Shown one piece after another: positions 38,574-46,093 of a stretch of DNA of 64,000 nt. The stretch's first letter is position 1. Each line of letters starts with the position of its first letter. A program made the position numbers and the translations under genes. The DNA lies in contig JAWKHS010000004.1 in the NCBI GenBank assembly GCA_041394705.1, positions 124,001-188,000 of the forward strand. Reading direction: 5' to 3'. Below the pieces are notes generated by a model. That model was not told where the DNA came from. It saw only the letters and a program-made list of their open reading frames with translations, and did not search any database. The DNA is from Vicinamibacterales bacterium. Lineage in GTDB: Bacteria; Acidobacteriota; Vicinamibacteria; Vicinamibacterales; UBA2999.

Positions 38574-40033
38574 GATCTGGTCTCGATCTCCCGGGCCTGC
38601 ACGCCGGCGAGCCGGGCGGACGCGGCCTCGCGCATCCGCCCGACCGGCGCCGTACGGCCGGTCCACCATTCGAACTGCCCGGCGGCCTGGGCGACGAGCA
38701 TCGGCAGGCCGCCGAGGCCCTCGGCGCCCAGGGCGGCCGCCCGCCGGAGCAGCGCCGTCTCCGCCGGGTTGTAGACGAGGTCGTAGACGAGCCGGCCCGT
38801 GAGGTCGCCGTCGAGGGCGATCGGGGCCTCGTCGTCTCGGGGCGTGGTGCCGACCGGCGTCGCGTTCACGAGCAGGTCCCACGTGGCGGCCGGCGGGGGC
38901 CACGTGCCGCTCCGCCCCCCCACGAGCGCCGCGACCTCATCGGCCCGCTCCGGCTGTCGCGCGTGCACGGTCACCTCCGCGCCGGCGCCGGCCAGCGCCA
39001 GCGCCACGGCACGGGAGGCGCCGCCCGCGCCGAGGACCGCGGCTCGCCGGCCGCGAAGCGGCCGGCCCGACAGGGGCGCCAGGAAGCCCTCGACATCGGT
39101 GTTCCTGCCCTCCCACCCGCCGGCCGCCTTGCGCAGCGTGTTCACGGCGCCGAGGCGTCGATCGCGCGGATCCGGTGAGGCGAGCCCCAGGAAGGCCTCG
39201 CGCTTGAAAGGCGCCGTCACGGACACCCCCTGGACGTCGAAGGCGCGCGCGAACTCGGCGAAGTCGTCGAAGCTGGCCGCGGCGAGCGGAACGTAGATGG
39301 CGTCCACCCCGGCCGCGGCGAAGGCCGCGTTGTGCATCGGCGGCGAGAGCGAGTGGTCGATGGGCCGGCCGAGCACGCCGTAGACGGGCGTGGACGCCTC
39401 GACCTCGCCCAGGCGGAACTCGTCGCGCAGACGGGCCAGCGGCAGCTGTCCCGGCGCCACGCCGTCGCCGGCGTAGGTCCAGCGGGAGCCGACGCGCGCG
39501 GCGAGGAGGCGCGAGGGCAGCCCGGCCCCGCCCATCGCGAGTACCACGCCCCGGCCCGCGGCCCGGCCGGCGAGCCGCCGGGCGGTGACGACGTCGGCGA
39601 GACGCGTGGCCGTGAACGCCAGCTTCACCACCTCGGCCCCGGACGAGAGCAGGCGATCGAGGCGGGCGTCCGCATCCGCGGGCACGCCCGTGAAGTCGTG
39701 GAACGAGCGGACGATCCGGCGGCCGCCGGACCGCGCGACGAGCGCCTCCGCTGCGCCGTCCTCGACGTCGACGAACTCCGCGCCCAGATCCCACGCGCGC
39801 TCCAGCACGCGGACACGGACGTCCTCGGGGCCCTCGAAGGCGCCGCCCTGCCACGGCGGACGGCAGGTGGCCACCACCGGCAGGCGCCGGCCCGCGAGCG
39901 CGGCGTCGACGTCGAGATCCCGCACGCCGTCCAGGCGCAGCTCCACCATGTCGGCGCCCGACACTTCGTCGCGGCGCGTCCTGAGCTCGGCCGTCGTCCG
40001 GCCCGTCACGGTGGCGCAAATGCACGTGCCCAT
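38570..40033 (-). CDS. aroDE: Bifunctional type I 3-dehydroquinate dehydratase / shikimate dehydrogenase
   Basis: A 487-residue fusion. Residues 1-215 are type I dehydroquinase with the catalytic His112 (RSFHDF) and Schiff-base Lys137 (EVVKLAF). Residues 217-487 are shikimate dehydrogenase with LGRPIDHSLSPPMHNAAF, catalytic K277 (VTAPFK) and D313 (NTDVEGF), and the NADP loop VLGAGGASRA. It catalyses steps 3 and 4 of the shikimate pathway. The same fusion order is known in plants and in Chlamydia-related and some other bacteria. It is the first gene of the supraoperon. ATG at 40033 follows a terminator hairpin by five bases after its U tract. Confidence 0.95.
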   Translation of the reverse strand: MGTCICATVTGRTTAELRTRRDEVSGADMVELRLDGVRDLDVDAALAGRRLPVVATCRPPWQGGAFEGPEDVRVRVLERAWDLGAEFVDVEDGAAEALVARSGGRRIVRSFHDFTGVPADADARLDRLLSSGAEVVKLAFTATRLADVVTARRLAGRAAGRGVVLAMGGAGLPSRLLAARVGSRWTYAGDGVAPGQLPLARLRDEFRLGEVEASTPVYGVLGRPIDHSLSPPMHNAAFAAAGVDAIYVPLAAASFDDFAEFARAFDVQGVSVTAPFKREAFLGLASPDPRDRRLGAVNTLRKAAGGWEGRNTDVEGFLAPLSGRPLRGRRAAVLGAGGASRAVALALAGAGAEVTVHARQPERADEVAALVGGRSGTWPPPAATWDLLVNATPVGTTPRDDEAPIALDGDLTGRLVYDLVYNPAETALLRRAAALGAEGLGGLPMLVAQAAGQFEWWTGRTAPVGRMREAASARLAGVQAREIETRS

Positions 40034-40038
40034 CAATG

Positions 40039-40072
40039 AAAAACGCCTCTTCAACCGGTGGTCGAAGAGGCG
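40039..40072 (-). terminator. Attenuator terminator upstream of aroDE-trp operon
   Basis: On the minus strand CGCCTCTTC (40072-40064) pairs with GAAGAGGCG (40052-40044). Inside, a G.U and ACC/GGT continue the stem to about 13 pairs with an ACC loop. Five U (40043-40039) follow at once. This is the only hairpin in the window with a proper U tract, and it lies upstream of the operon, not at an end: the hallmark of attenuation. The first structural codon starts five bases later. Confidence 0.85.
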
Positions 40073-40131
40073 CTGGTCGAAACGAACGAATCGCGTGGTG
40101 GATTGGCTACGCGAGACCCCCGGCCTCTTCG
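40064..40131 (-). other. Antiterminator pairing of the Tyr/Trp attenuator
   Basis: The leader contains GAAGAGGC at 40130-40123, identical to the 3' arm of the terminator. With its preceding C it pairs with GCCTCTTCG (40071-40063) for nine pairs, using the same strand the terminator needs. The two structures are mutually exclusive. The segment can also be hidden locally by GAGGCC (40127-40122) pairing with GGTCTC (40118-40113) across a GGG loop. Confidence 0.75.
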
Positions 40132-40226
40132 GTGACGCGCCAATACCAATACCCATGGCAGGCGTACAGCCGGACGGCGTCGGCCGACTGGCTCGACGGG
40201 CACGGGTGCGCGCGATGCTCGTCCAT
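40107..40226 (-). CDS. Leader peptide with Tyr-Trp-Tyr-Trp codons (attenuator sensor)
   Basis: A 39-codon frame from ATG (40226-40224) to TAG (40109-40107). Its C-terminal third reads ACHGYWYWRVTEEAGGLA; codons 26-29 (40151-40140) are TAT TGG TAT TGG. Trp and Tyr are rare elsewhere in it. The last Trp codon ends nine bases before the antiterminator strand, so a ribosome stalled there would leave that strand free, while one that reads to the TAG would cover it or let it fold locally. The start has no Shine-Dalgarno, but the predicted transcript begins only about six bases upstream, as in other genes here. It is too short and too conditional to be a normal protein gene. Confidence 0.8.
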   Translation of the reverse strand: MDEHRAHPCPSSQSADAVRLYACHGYWYWRVTEEAGGLA

Positions 40227-40239
40227 GGATGCGACGCGG

Positions 40240-40268
40240 AAGGTACCAGACGGCCGCGGACCTGTCAA
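40240..40268 (-). promoter_or_regulatory. Promoter of the leader peptide-aroDE-trp-aroF-tyrA operon
   Basis: TTGACA (40268-40263), a 17-base spacer and TACCTT (40245-40240): a consensus -35 and a 4/6 -10. Predicted start about 40233-40232, giving a six- to seven-base leader before the leader peptide ATG. Confidence 0.75.
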
Positions 40269-40308
40269 ATGCCGTCGTCACGGGCGTCGACGGCGACCGC
40301 GTCCCGCC

Positions 40309-40337
40309 TTGATTGTGGTGCGAGAACCTCGTATAAC
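40309..40337 (+). promoter_or_regulatory. Promoter of the SpoIVB-like gene
   Basis: TTGATT (40309-40314), a 17-base spacer and TATAAC (40332-40337), 11 bases before the GTG at 40349. Predicted 5' leader is about five bases. It is divergent from the aromatic operon promoter, with 40 bases between the two -35 boxes. The rest of the 315-base gap is accounted for by the attenuator region. Confidence 0.65.
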
Positions 40338-40348
40338 GAAAAGACACC

Positions 40349-42184
40349 GTGAGGCCACGTCTTTCCCCGCTCCTCGCGTGCGCCCTCGCGACTCTCGCGC
40401 TGGCCCTGGGCGAGGGCCGGCTGGCCGCGCGCGACACCCTGATGCCGGTGGACGAGGTGCGGCCCGGCATGGTCGGCGTCGGCCGGACGGTGTTCCAGGG
40501 CTCGACGATCGACGAGTTCACGGTCCGGATCATCGGGACCCTGAAGAGCGTCGTCGCCCCCCAGCGCGATCTCATCCTGGCCAAGCTCGAGGGCGGCCCG
40601 CTGGCCGACACCGGCGTCATCGCCGGCATGAGCGGCAGCCCCGTCTACATCGACGGCAAGCTGCTCGGCGCCGTCTCCTATCAGCTCGGTCAGTTCCCGA
40701 AGGAGCCCATCGCCGGCATCACGCCGATCGGCGAGATGACGGACGCCACGGCCCTCACGAGCTCACGTCCTCTGCGGCCGGCGGCCGTGCCGCTGGGCCG
40801 CGCGGTGAGCGCCGGCGAACTGCGCGCGCTCTGGGCCTCCGCACTGGCGCCGCCGCAGCCGTTCGCGGCGGCTGTCGGTGATCTGCTCGCCGCCACGTCG
40901 AGCCTCGGCCTGTCCCGGCAGGTCGCCACCGAGCTTCGACCGATCACGGTGCCGCTCACGGCCGGCGGCTTCGACCACGACGTCCTCGACCGGGTGGCGC
41001 CGATGCTCCCGGGCACCTCGATCACCGCGGCGCGGGCGCAGGCGCCGGCGGCCGGCGCCGGTCAGCCGCTCCGCCCGGGCGATGCGGTCGGGGTCGCGCT
41101 CCTGACGGGCGACTTCTCCCTGGGCGCCACGGGCACGGTCACCCAGGTGGATGGCGACAAGGTCTACGCGTTCGGCCACCCGCTGTACAACCTCGGGCCC
41201 ACGGCCTTTCCGATGACGCGCGCGGACGTCATCGCCGTCCTGCCGAGTCTGGTCACCTCGAGCAAGCTGGCCAGCCTCGGTCCCGTCGTCGGCACCGTCT
41301 CGCAGGACCGGGCCACGGCGATTGCGGGCCATCTCGGCCCCGCCCCGGCCATGGTGCCGGTCACGATCCGGCTGACGTCCACGCGCGTGCCGGAACGGTC
41401 CTTCTCGTTCCAGGTCGTCAACGACCAGCTCTTCACGCCGCTCCTCACCTACCTCGCCGTCGCCAACGTCCTCACGTCGTACGAACGGCAGACCGGCGCC
41501 GCCACCTACGTGGTGAAGGGCGAGGCGCGCGTCAACGGCCGCACGCTCGGCTTCGACGACGTCTTCGTGGGCGACCAGAGCGCGGCCAACGCCTCGTCGT
41601 ACGTGGCCGGGCCGTTGACCGCCCTCTACAGGAACGCGAACGAGCGCTTCACGGTCGACGGCATCACGCTGGCCATCGACGCCGACGAGCGCACGCGCAC
41701 GGCCGAGATCACGCGGGCCTGGGTGGACGACACGCCGGTGCGCCCCGGCGGCACGGCGCGCGTGCACGTGCAGCTGCGCACGTTCGAGGGCGAGGATCGG
41801 CTGGTCACGCAGGCCATCGACATTCCCGCCAACGCCGCTGGCACGCTGCAGCTCCTCGTCAGCGAAGGGCCGCGGCTGGCGCTGCAGGACACGCGCGGAC
41901 CGCGGGCGGAGCTGCAGTCGGTGGCCCAGATCGTCCGCGCCGCCAACCGTGCGAAGCGCAGCCATCGGGTGTACCTCCGTCTCACGGCGTCCGCGCCCGG
42001 CGCCGTCGTGGACGGCGAGCCGATGCCGGGCCTGCCGCCATCGGTGGCCGCCGTGCTCGACGGCGACCGCAGCGCCAGCGGCACCACGTCCCTGCGCTCG
42101 GCGCCCCGCGGCGAGTGGGAGGTGGTCGTGCCGTACGCCGTCAGCGGCTCGCGCCAGCTCTCGATCGCCGTGGACCCCTCGTGA
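40349..42184 (+). CDS. SpoIVB peptidase (S55) domain protein, exported
   Basis: A 611-residue protein. Signal peptide in the first ~27 residues, then an S55-type domain beginning VDEVRPGMVGVGRTVFQGSTIDEF and containing the nucleophile motif GMSGSPVY (residues 93-100), which is the same as the active-site serine region of SpoIVB. The long C-terminal part (about 260-611) is beta-rich and ends in Ig-like strands. In Bacillus, SpoIVB triggers sporulation signalling; in non-sporulating Acidobacteriota the role is unknown. A periplasmic protease with regulatory specificity is the family-based guess. It is followed by a beta-propeller gene 34 bases later. Confidence 0.82.
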   Translation: MRPRLSPLLACALATLALALGEGRLAARDTLMPVDEVRPGMVGVGRTVFQGSTIDEFTVRIIGTLKSVVAPQRDLILAKLEGGPLADTGVIAGMSGSPVYIDGKLLGAVSYQLGQFPKEPIAGITPIGEMTDATALTSSRPLRPAAVPLGRAVSAGELRALWASALAPPQPFAAAVGDLLAATSSLGLSRQVATELRPITVPLTAGGFDHDVLDRVAPMLPGTSITAARAQAPAAGAGQPLRPGDAVGVALLTGDFSLGATGTVTQVDGDKVYAFGHPLYNLGPTAFPMTRADVIAVLPSLVTSSKLASLGPVVGTVSQDRATAIAGHLGPAPAMVPVTIRLTSTRVPERSFSFQVVNDQLFTPLLTYLAVANVLTSYERQTGAATYVVKGEARVNGRTLGFDDVFVGDQSAANASSYVAGPLTALYRNANERFTVDGITLAIDADERTRTAEITRAWVDDTPVRPGGTARVHVQLRTFEGEDRLVTQAIDIPANAAGTLQLLVSEGPRLALQDTRGPRAELQSVAQIVRAANRAKRSHRVYLRLTASAPGAVVDGEPMPGLPPSVAAVLDGDRSASGTTSLRSAPRGEWEVVVPYAVSGSRQLSIAVDPS

Positions 42185-42218
42185 CCCGCGAGGCTCGCCC
42201 GGCGCGAGCGTTCTCACG

Positions 42219-44435
42219 ATGCCCAGACTGACTGCTTCCCTGCCGTTCCTCGTGCTGTCGCTCGCCGTCGTGTCCGCTGCCGGCCCCGACGTCTGGCGCG
42301 TCGCCACGCAGCCCGACTTCCTCAAGGGCGACCTCGATCAGGTGTCGGTGGACGAACACGGCCGGCTCACGCTCGGCCCGGCCATCGCCACGGTGTTCGA
42401 GGGCGACGTGCCCATCGTGTGGACGGGCGTGGCGCGGGCTGGCGGGCCGACCTATCTCGGGACCGGCAACGACGGCAAGGTGCTCAGGGTCGACGCCGAC
42501 GGCAAGGGCGGCGTGTTCTTCGACGCGGCGGAACTCGAGGTCCACGCGCTGGCGCTGGCCCCCGACGGCGGGCTCTTCGTCGGGACGTCGCCCGATGGAC
42601 GGGTCTACAAGGTGAACGCGGCTGGCGTCGCGACGCCGTACTTCGATCCCGAGGAGAAGTACATCTGGGCGCTGGCGCTCGATGCCCGGGGCGACCTCTT
42701 CGTGGCCACGGGCGATCCGAAGGGGCGCGTGTATCGCGTCTCGCCACAGGGGACGGGCACGCCGTTCTACACGTCGGGCGCAACGCACGTGGTCTCGATG
42801 GCCTTCGACGCCGAGCGCCGCCTGGTCGTCGGCACCGAGTCCCCCGGGCGCGTCTTCAGGCTGGACGCGGAGGGGCGGCCTTTCCTGCTGCTCGACACCG
42901 ACATGCAGGAGGTGCGCGCCCTCCGCAGCGATGCCCGCGGCCGGATGTTCGTCGTCGCCCAGGCCGGCAGGAGCGGCGGCGGCGACACCGGCGGCGGCGC
43001 CGAGACGCCGACGCCGGCGCCCGCGGCTCCCCGCGCGCCCGTGCCGACGGTGACGGTGTCCATCACGTCGATGTCGGTCGCGGAGCCGCAGCCGTCCGCG
43101 ACGGCGGCCTCGTCGCCCAGTGAGGGCGGCGCGGTGACGGGCGCGATCTTCCGCATCGACCCGGACGGGATGACGGAGCGGATCTGGGAGGCGCGCGACG
43201 ACACGCCCTTCGACGTGGCGCCACTCGAGGACGGCGCGCTGCTCGTGGCGACGGGCCATCGCGGCAAGCTGTACCGGCTCGAGGGCGACCCCCTCAAGGC
43301 GACGCTGCTCGGCCGCGTGCCGGCCCGGCAGGCCGTGCAGTTCGTGGCGGCCGGCGGCAGGATGCTCGTCGCCACCTCGAACAGCGGGGCGCTCGTGCGG
43401 GTCGGCACCGCCCACGCGGAGCGCGGCACCTACACGTCGGACGTGAAGGACGCCAAGACCACGGCCCGTTGGGGCACCATCGCGTGGCGGGCGACGACGC
43501 CTGCCGGCACGCGCGTGGAAGTGGCGACCCGCTCGGGCAACACGGCCACGCCGGACGAGGGGTGGAGCCCGTGGAGCGCGGCGTACACGGAGGCCGACGG
43601 CGCCGCCGTGACGAGCCCGGTCGCCCGGTATCTGCAGTGGCGGGTCACGCTGTCGGGCAAGGGCGCCACGCCGGTCGTGACCTCGGTGTCGGCGGCCTAC
43701 CTGCAGCGGAACCAGCGGCCCGTCGTGAGTTCCCTGGTCCTGCATCCCCCGGGGGTGGTGTTCCAGAAGCCCTTTTCCACCGGCGAGACCGAGATCGCGG
43801 GCTATCAGGCGGAAGCCGCCGAGCGCCGGCTCTCGAACCAGGGGCAGCCGCCGCCGTCCACGGCGACGGCCACGCTCGGCCGCCGGACCTACCAGCAGGG
43901 ACTGCAGACGGTCGTCTGGAAGGGCGACGACGAGAACGGCGACGACCTCGAGTACTCCGTCTCGTTCCGGCGCGAGGGCGACACGGCGTGGACGACGCTC
44001 GTGGAAGGCCTGACCGATCCCATCTACGTGTGGGACACGACCTCGGTGCCGAGCGGTTCCTATGTGGTGAAGGTGACGGCGTCGGACGCGCCGTCCGAGC
44101 CCGCCGACCGCGCCTTGCGGGGCGAGGCCGAGTCCTCGGTGCTGCAGGTGGACTCGGTGGCGCCGGTAGTCAGCATCCGGCCGCCGACGCGCAGCGGCGC
44201 CCGGCTGGACGTGATCGTGGACGCACGCGACGACCACTCGGCCATCGAGAAGGTGGAGTATTCGCTGGCCGGAGGCCCCTGGCAGGCGGCCTACCCCGCC
44301 GATGGCCTGCTCGACAGCCGCAAGGAGACCGTCACGCTGAGCTTCCCCGCCGACGTCGAAGGCCAGTCGGTGGTGGTTCGCGCCACCGACGCCCTCCACA
44401 ACGTGGGCGTCGCGGACGTCAGGCTTACGCCCTGA
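42219..44435 (+). CDS. Exported beta-propeller protein with C-terminal Ig/FN3-like domains
   Basis: A 738-residue protein with a signal peptide (PFLVLSLAVVSAAG). Residues 45-400 contain repeated blades with a recurring G-x-V-Y/L-R-V-D/S pattern (KVLRVDADGKG, RVYKVNAAG, RVYRVSPQG, RVFRLDAEG), interrupted by a Gly/Ala/Pro-rich insertion near residues 255-300. Residues 430-738 form beta-sandwich domains, the last with an FN3/Ig look (YVWDTTSVPSGSYVVKVTASD). No enzymatic motif is seen. It might be a surface or periplasmic binding or scaffold protein acting with the SpoIVB-like protein encoded just upstream. Start ATG 42219 begins the signal peptide; no good Shine-Dalgarno. Confidence 0.72.
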   Translation: MPRLTASLPFLVLSLAVVSAAGPDVWRVATQPDFLKGDLDQVSVDEHGRLTLGPAIATVFEGDVPIVWTGVARAGGPTYLGTGNDGKVLRVDADGKGGVFFDAAELEVHALALAPDGGLFVGTSPDGRVYKVNAAGVATPYFDPEEKYIWALALDARGDLFVATGDPKGRVYRVSPQGTGTPFYTSGATHVVSMAFDAERRLVVGTESPGRVFRLDAEGRPFLLLDTDMQEVRALRSDARGRMFVVAQAGRSGGGDTGGGAETPTPAPAAPRAPVPTVTVSITSMSVAEPQPSATAASSPSEGGAVTGAIFRIDPDGMTERIWEARDDTPFDVAPLEDGALLVATGHRGKLYRLEGDPLKATLLGRVPARQAVQFVAAGGRMLVATSNSGALVRVGTAHAERGTYTSDVKDAKTTARWGTIAWRATTPAGTRVEVATRSGNTATPDEGWSPWSAAYTEADGAAVTSPVARYLQWRVTLSGKGATPVVTSVSAAYLQRNQRPVVSSLVLHPPGVVFQKPFSTGETEIAGYQAEAAERRLSNQGQPPPSTATATLGRRTYQQGLQTVVWKGDDENGDDLEYSVSFRREGDTAWTTLVEGLTDPIYVWDTTSVPSGSYVVKVTASDAPSEPADRALRGEAESSVLQVDSVAPVVSIRPPTRSGARLDVIVDARDDHSAIEKVEYSLAGGPWQAAYPADGLLDSRKETVTLSFPADVEGQSVVVRATDALHNVGVADVRLTP

Positions 44436-44439
44436 GTCA

Positions 44440-44453
44440 CGCCCTCCGGGGCG
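44440..44453. terminator. Weak hairpin between convergent propeller and anti-sigma genes
   Basis: CGCCC (44440-44444) with GGGCG (44449-44453) around a TCCG loop, five bases after the plus-strand stop. Short stem and no U tract. Confidence 0.3.
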
Positions 44454-44484
44454 CGTGGCGGATCACGCTGCTGGGATGGCAGCG

Positions 44485-45378
44485 CTAGAGGGCCGCCGCA
44501 CCGCCGCCCGAGGGCTGCGCGGCCGGCGGGACCGGGGCCGGAAGGGCTTTCGGTGCCGGGGACGGGGCGTGCGGGCCGAACGGCACGGCGCCGGCCGCCG
44601 GCGCCTGCGGGCGCAGGAGTTCGTCCACGTCCGCGGCACTGCCGACCACCGTGGTGTGCGCGAGGAGCCACACCAGGTTGACGGCCACCGGCGTGCCGCC
44701 CGCGCGCGCCGGCTCGAACTGGGCCTGCGAGGCGGCCTCGATCATGGCCAGCACCACTTCCGGCTTCACCTTGAGCGCCCACGGCTGGTCCGTGCCCAGC
44801 ATGCGCACCTGGGCGATGCGGCCTTCCCGCGTGACCACCGTGGAGAGCGTCAGCACCGCGTCGCCGCTCGCCACGGGCCAGTCCGCCGAGGAGGCGCGCC
44901 GCCGCGGGACCATGGTGAACTCGTCGATCCGGACGGGATTCACGTTCGACCCGGGGCTGGCCAGGTAGTCGATCACGCCTGCCAGCGAGTCAGGCCGCTG
45001 CACCGTGGTCGCCTGCATGACCTCGGTGGAGGCCAGGACGCACACGAGGACGGCCACGCTGCCGCCCAGGGCCGGCCACACGAGGTGCATGTCGTCGAAC
45101 ACGCCGGCGAGCCAGGTGTGCCACGACAGCTGCCGTTCCACCTGGACCTGCACCAGCAGGTTGCCCGTCCAGCTCTCCGGCGGCTCCTGCGACGTTGCCC
45201 CATCCGGCGCGGCGTCCTCGAACAGTTCGCTCAGGCCGCGCAGGTCCGAGGCCTCCGCCGCACAACCGGCGCAGGATTCCAGGTGGTCGCGGACCTCCAG
45301 GTGGGACTCGAGCGGGAGCTCTCCGTCGTGGAACGCCTCGAGCAGCGGGCGCACGGCGGAGCAGGGAACGAAGGTCAT
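44485..45378 (-). CDS. Zinc-finger anti-sigma factor with TonB-C-like periplasmic domain
   Basis: A 297-residue protein. Cytoplasmic zinc finger H-x3-C-x2-C (HLESCAGC, about 31-38), a membrane segment (WPALGGSVAVLVCVLAS, about 103-120), then a periplasmic domain (about 170-250) whose pattern TVVTREGRIAQVRML, then MIEAASQAQFEPARAGGTPVAVNLVW, resembles the TonB C-terminal fold (partial signature FEPARAGGTPVAV). The tail is Pro/Ala/Gly-rich. The zinc finger and its coupling (ATGA) to an ECF sigma gene define it as an anti-sigma factor. The TonB-C-like domain could sense a periplasmic or outer-membrane state; this is inference. Confidence 0.8.
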   Translation of the reverse strand: MTFVPCSAVRPLLEAFHDGELPLESHLEVRDHLESCAGCAAEASDLRGLSELFEDAAPDGATSQEPPESWTGNLLVQVQVERQLSWHTWLAGVFDDMHLVWPALGGSVAVLVCVLASTEVMQATTVQRPDSLAGVIDYLASPGSNVNPVRIDEFTMVPRRRASSADWPVASGDAVLTLSTVVTREGRIAQVRMLGTDQPWALKVKPEVVLAMIEAASQAQFEPARAGGTPVAVNLVWLLAHTTVVGSAADVDELLRPQAPAAGAVPFGPHAPSPAPKALPAPVPPAAQPSGGGAAAL

Positions 45379-46004
45379 GACCGCGCCTCGATGAGATCCG
45401 TCCGGAGCGCCTGTCGTGCCCGCGTCAGGCGCGACTTCACGGTGCCGACGGCGATGTCGAGGGAGAAGGCGATCTCGTCGTAGCTCAAGCCGTCGAATTC
45501 GCGGAGGACGATGGCCGTGCGCTGGTCGAACGGGAGACGATCGAGCGCGGCCCAGAGCCGCGCGGCCGCCTGCTTGCGCGCCAGGAGACGATCCGGGGCC
45601 GTCGCCTCGGGCCGCTGCGCCAGATCGCCGTGCGCCTGGACGTGCTGGTCGAGCGACACCTGGTCGCTCTGGCGCCGGCGGCGCCACCAGCGCTGGCGGT
45701 TCTTCGCCTGGTTGATGACGATGCGGTAGATCCAGGTCCTGAGCGACGACTGGCCGCGGAAGGTGCCCATGGTGCGGAAGACCCTGAGGAAGACCTCCTG
45801 GGACAGGTCCAGGGCCTCCTCGCGCGTGCCCAGCAGGTGGTAGGCCAGCTGGTAGACCATGCGCTCGTGGGTGCCGACCAGCTCGGCACACGCGCGCTGG
45901 TCCCCGGCGGCGCACCGCCTCACCAGGTCGGCTTCGTCCGCGCCGACATCCGACCACCCAAGGGCTCGAGCGTCCTTCACGTCAGGCTGGAGAAATGGGG
46001 CCAT
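45375..46004 (-). CDS. ECF-type RNA polymerase sigma factor
   Basis: A 209-residue sigma factor. Region 2: MVYQLAYHLLGTREEALDLSQEVFLRVFR (core DLSQEVFLRVF), with TWIYRIVINQAKNRQRW as region 2.4; region 4: LPFDQRTAIVLREFDGLSYDEIA followed by a helix-turn-helix (VGTVKSRLTRARQ). ATG at 46004 is chosen over an in-frame upstream start because a TACACT box lies four bases before it. It is divergent from the TPR gene and coupled to the anti-sigma gene. It is more like RpoE/SigW-type ECF proteins than the sigma at 12689. Confidence 0.93.
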   Translation of the reverse strand: MAPFLQPDVKDARALGWSDVGADEADLVRRCAAGDQRACAELVGTHERMVYQLAYHLLGTREEALDLSQEVFLRVFRTMGTFRGQSSLRTWIYRIVINQAKNRQRWWRRRRQSDQVSLDQHVQAHGDLAQRPEATAPDRLLARKQAAARLWAALDRLPFDQRTAIVLREFDGLSYDEIAFSLDIAVGTVKSRLTRARQALRTDLIEARS

Positions 46005-46008
46005 GGGC

Positions 46009-46014
46009 AGTGTA
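46009..46014 (-). promoter_or_regulatory. -10 box of the second ECF sigma gene, leaderless
   Basis: TACACT on the minus strand, four bases before the ATG at 46004, without Shine-Dalgarno sequence. Confidence 0.45.
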
Positions 46015-46080
46015 GCACTCCGGAAGGGACGAGGCGCTATGAGGTTAGAACCCACCCTCGCCCAAAGGTTCCCGTGTTGC

Positions 46081-46086
46081 TACCAT
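46081..46086 (+). promoter_or_regulatory. -10 box of the TPR gene, leaderless
   Basis: TACCAT, seven bases before the GTG at 46094; no Shine-Dalgarno sequence and no clear -35. Confidence 0.4.
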
Positions 46087-46093
46087 CGACGTC

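Noticed and set aside
38570..40156. Longer aroDE reading with 41 extra N-terminal residues
   Set aside because: The extension reads through the terminator and leader region (RRFSLMGT...), has no homology to dehydroquinase and would place the start inside the leader peptide frame.
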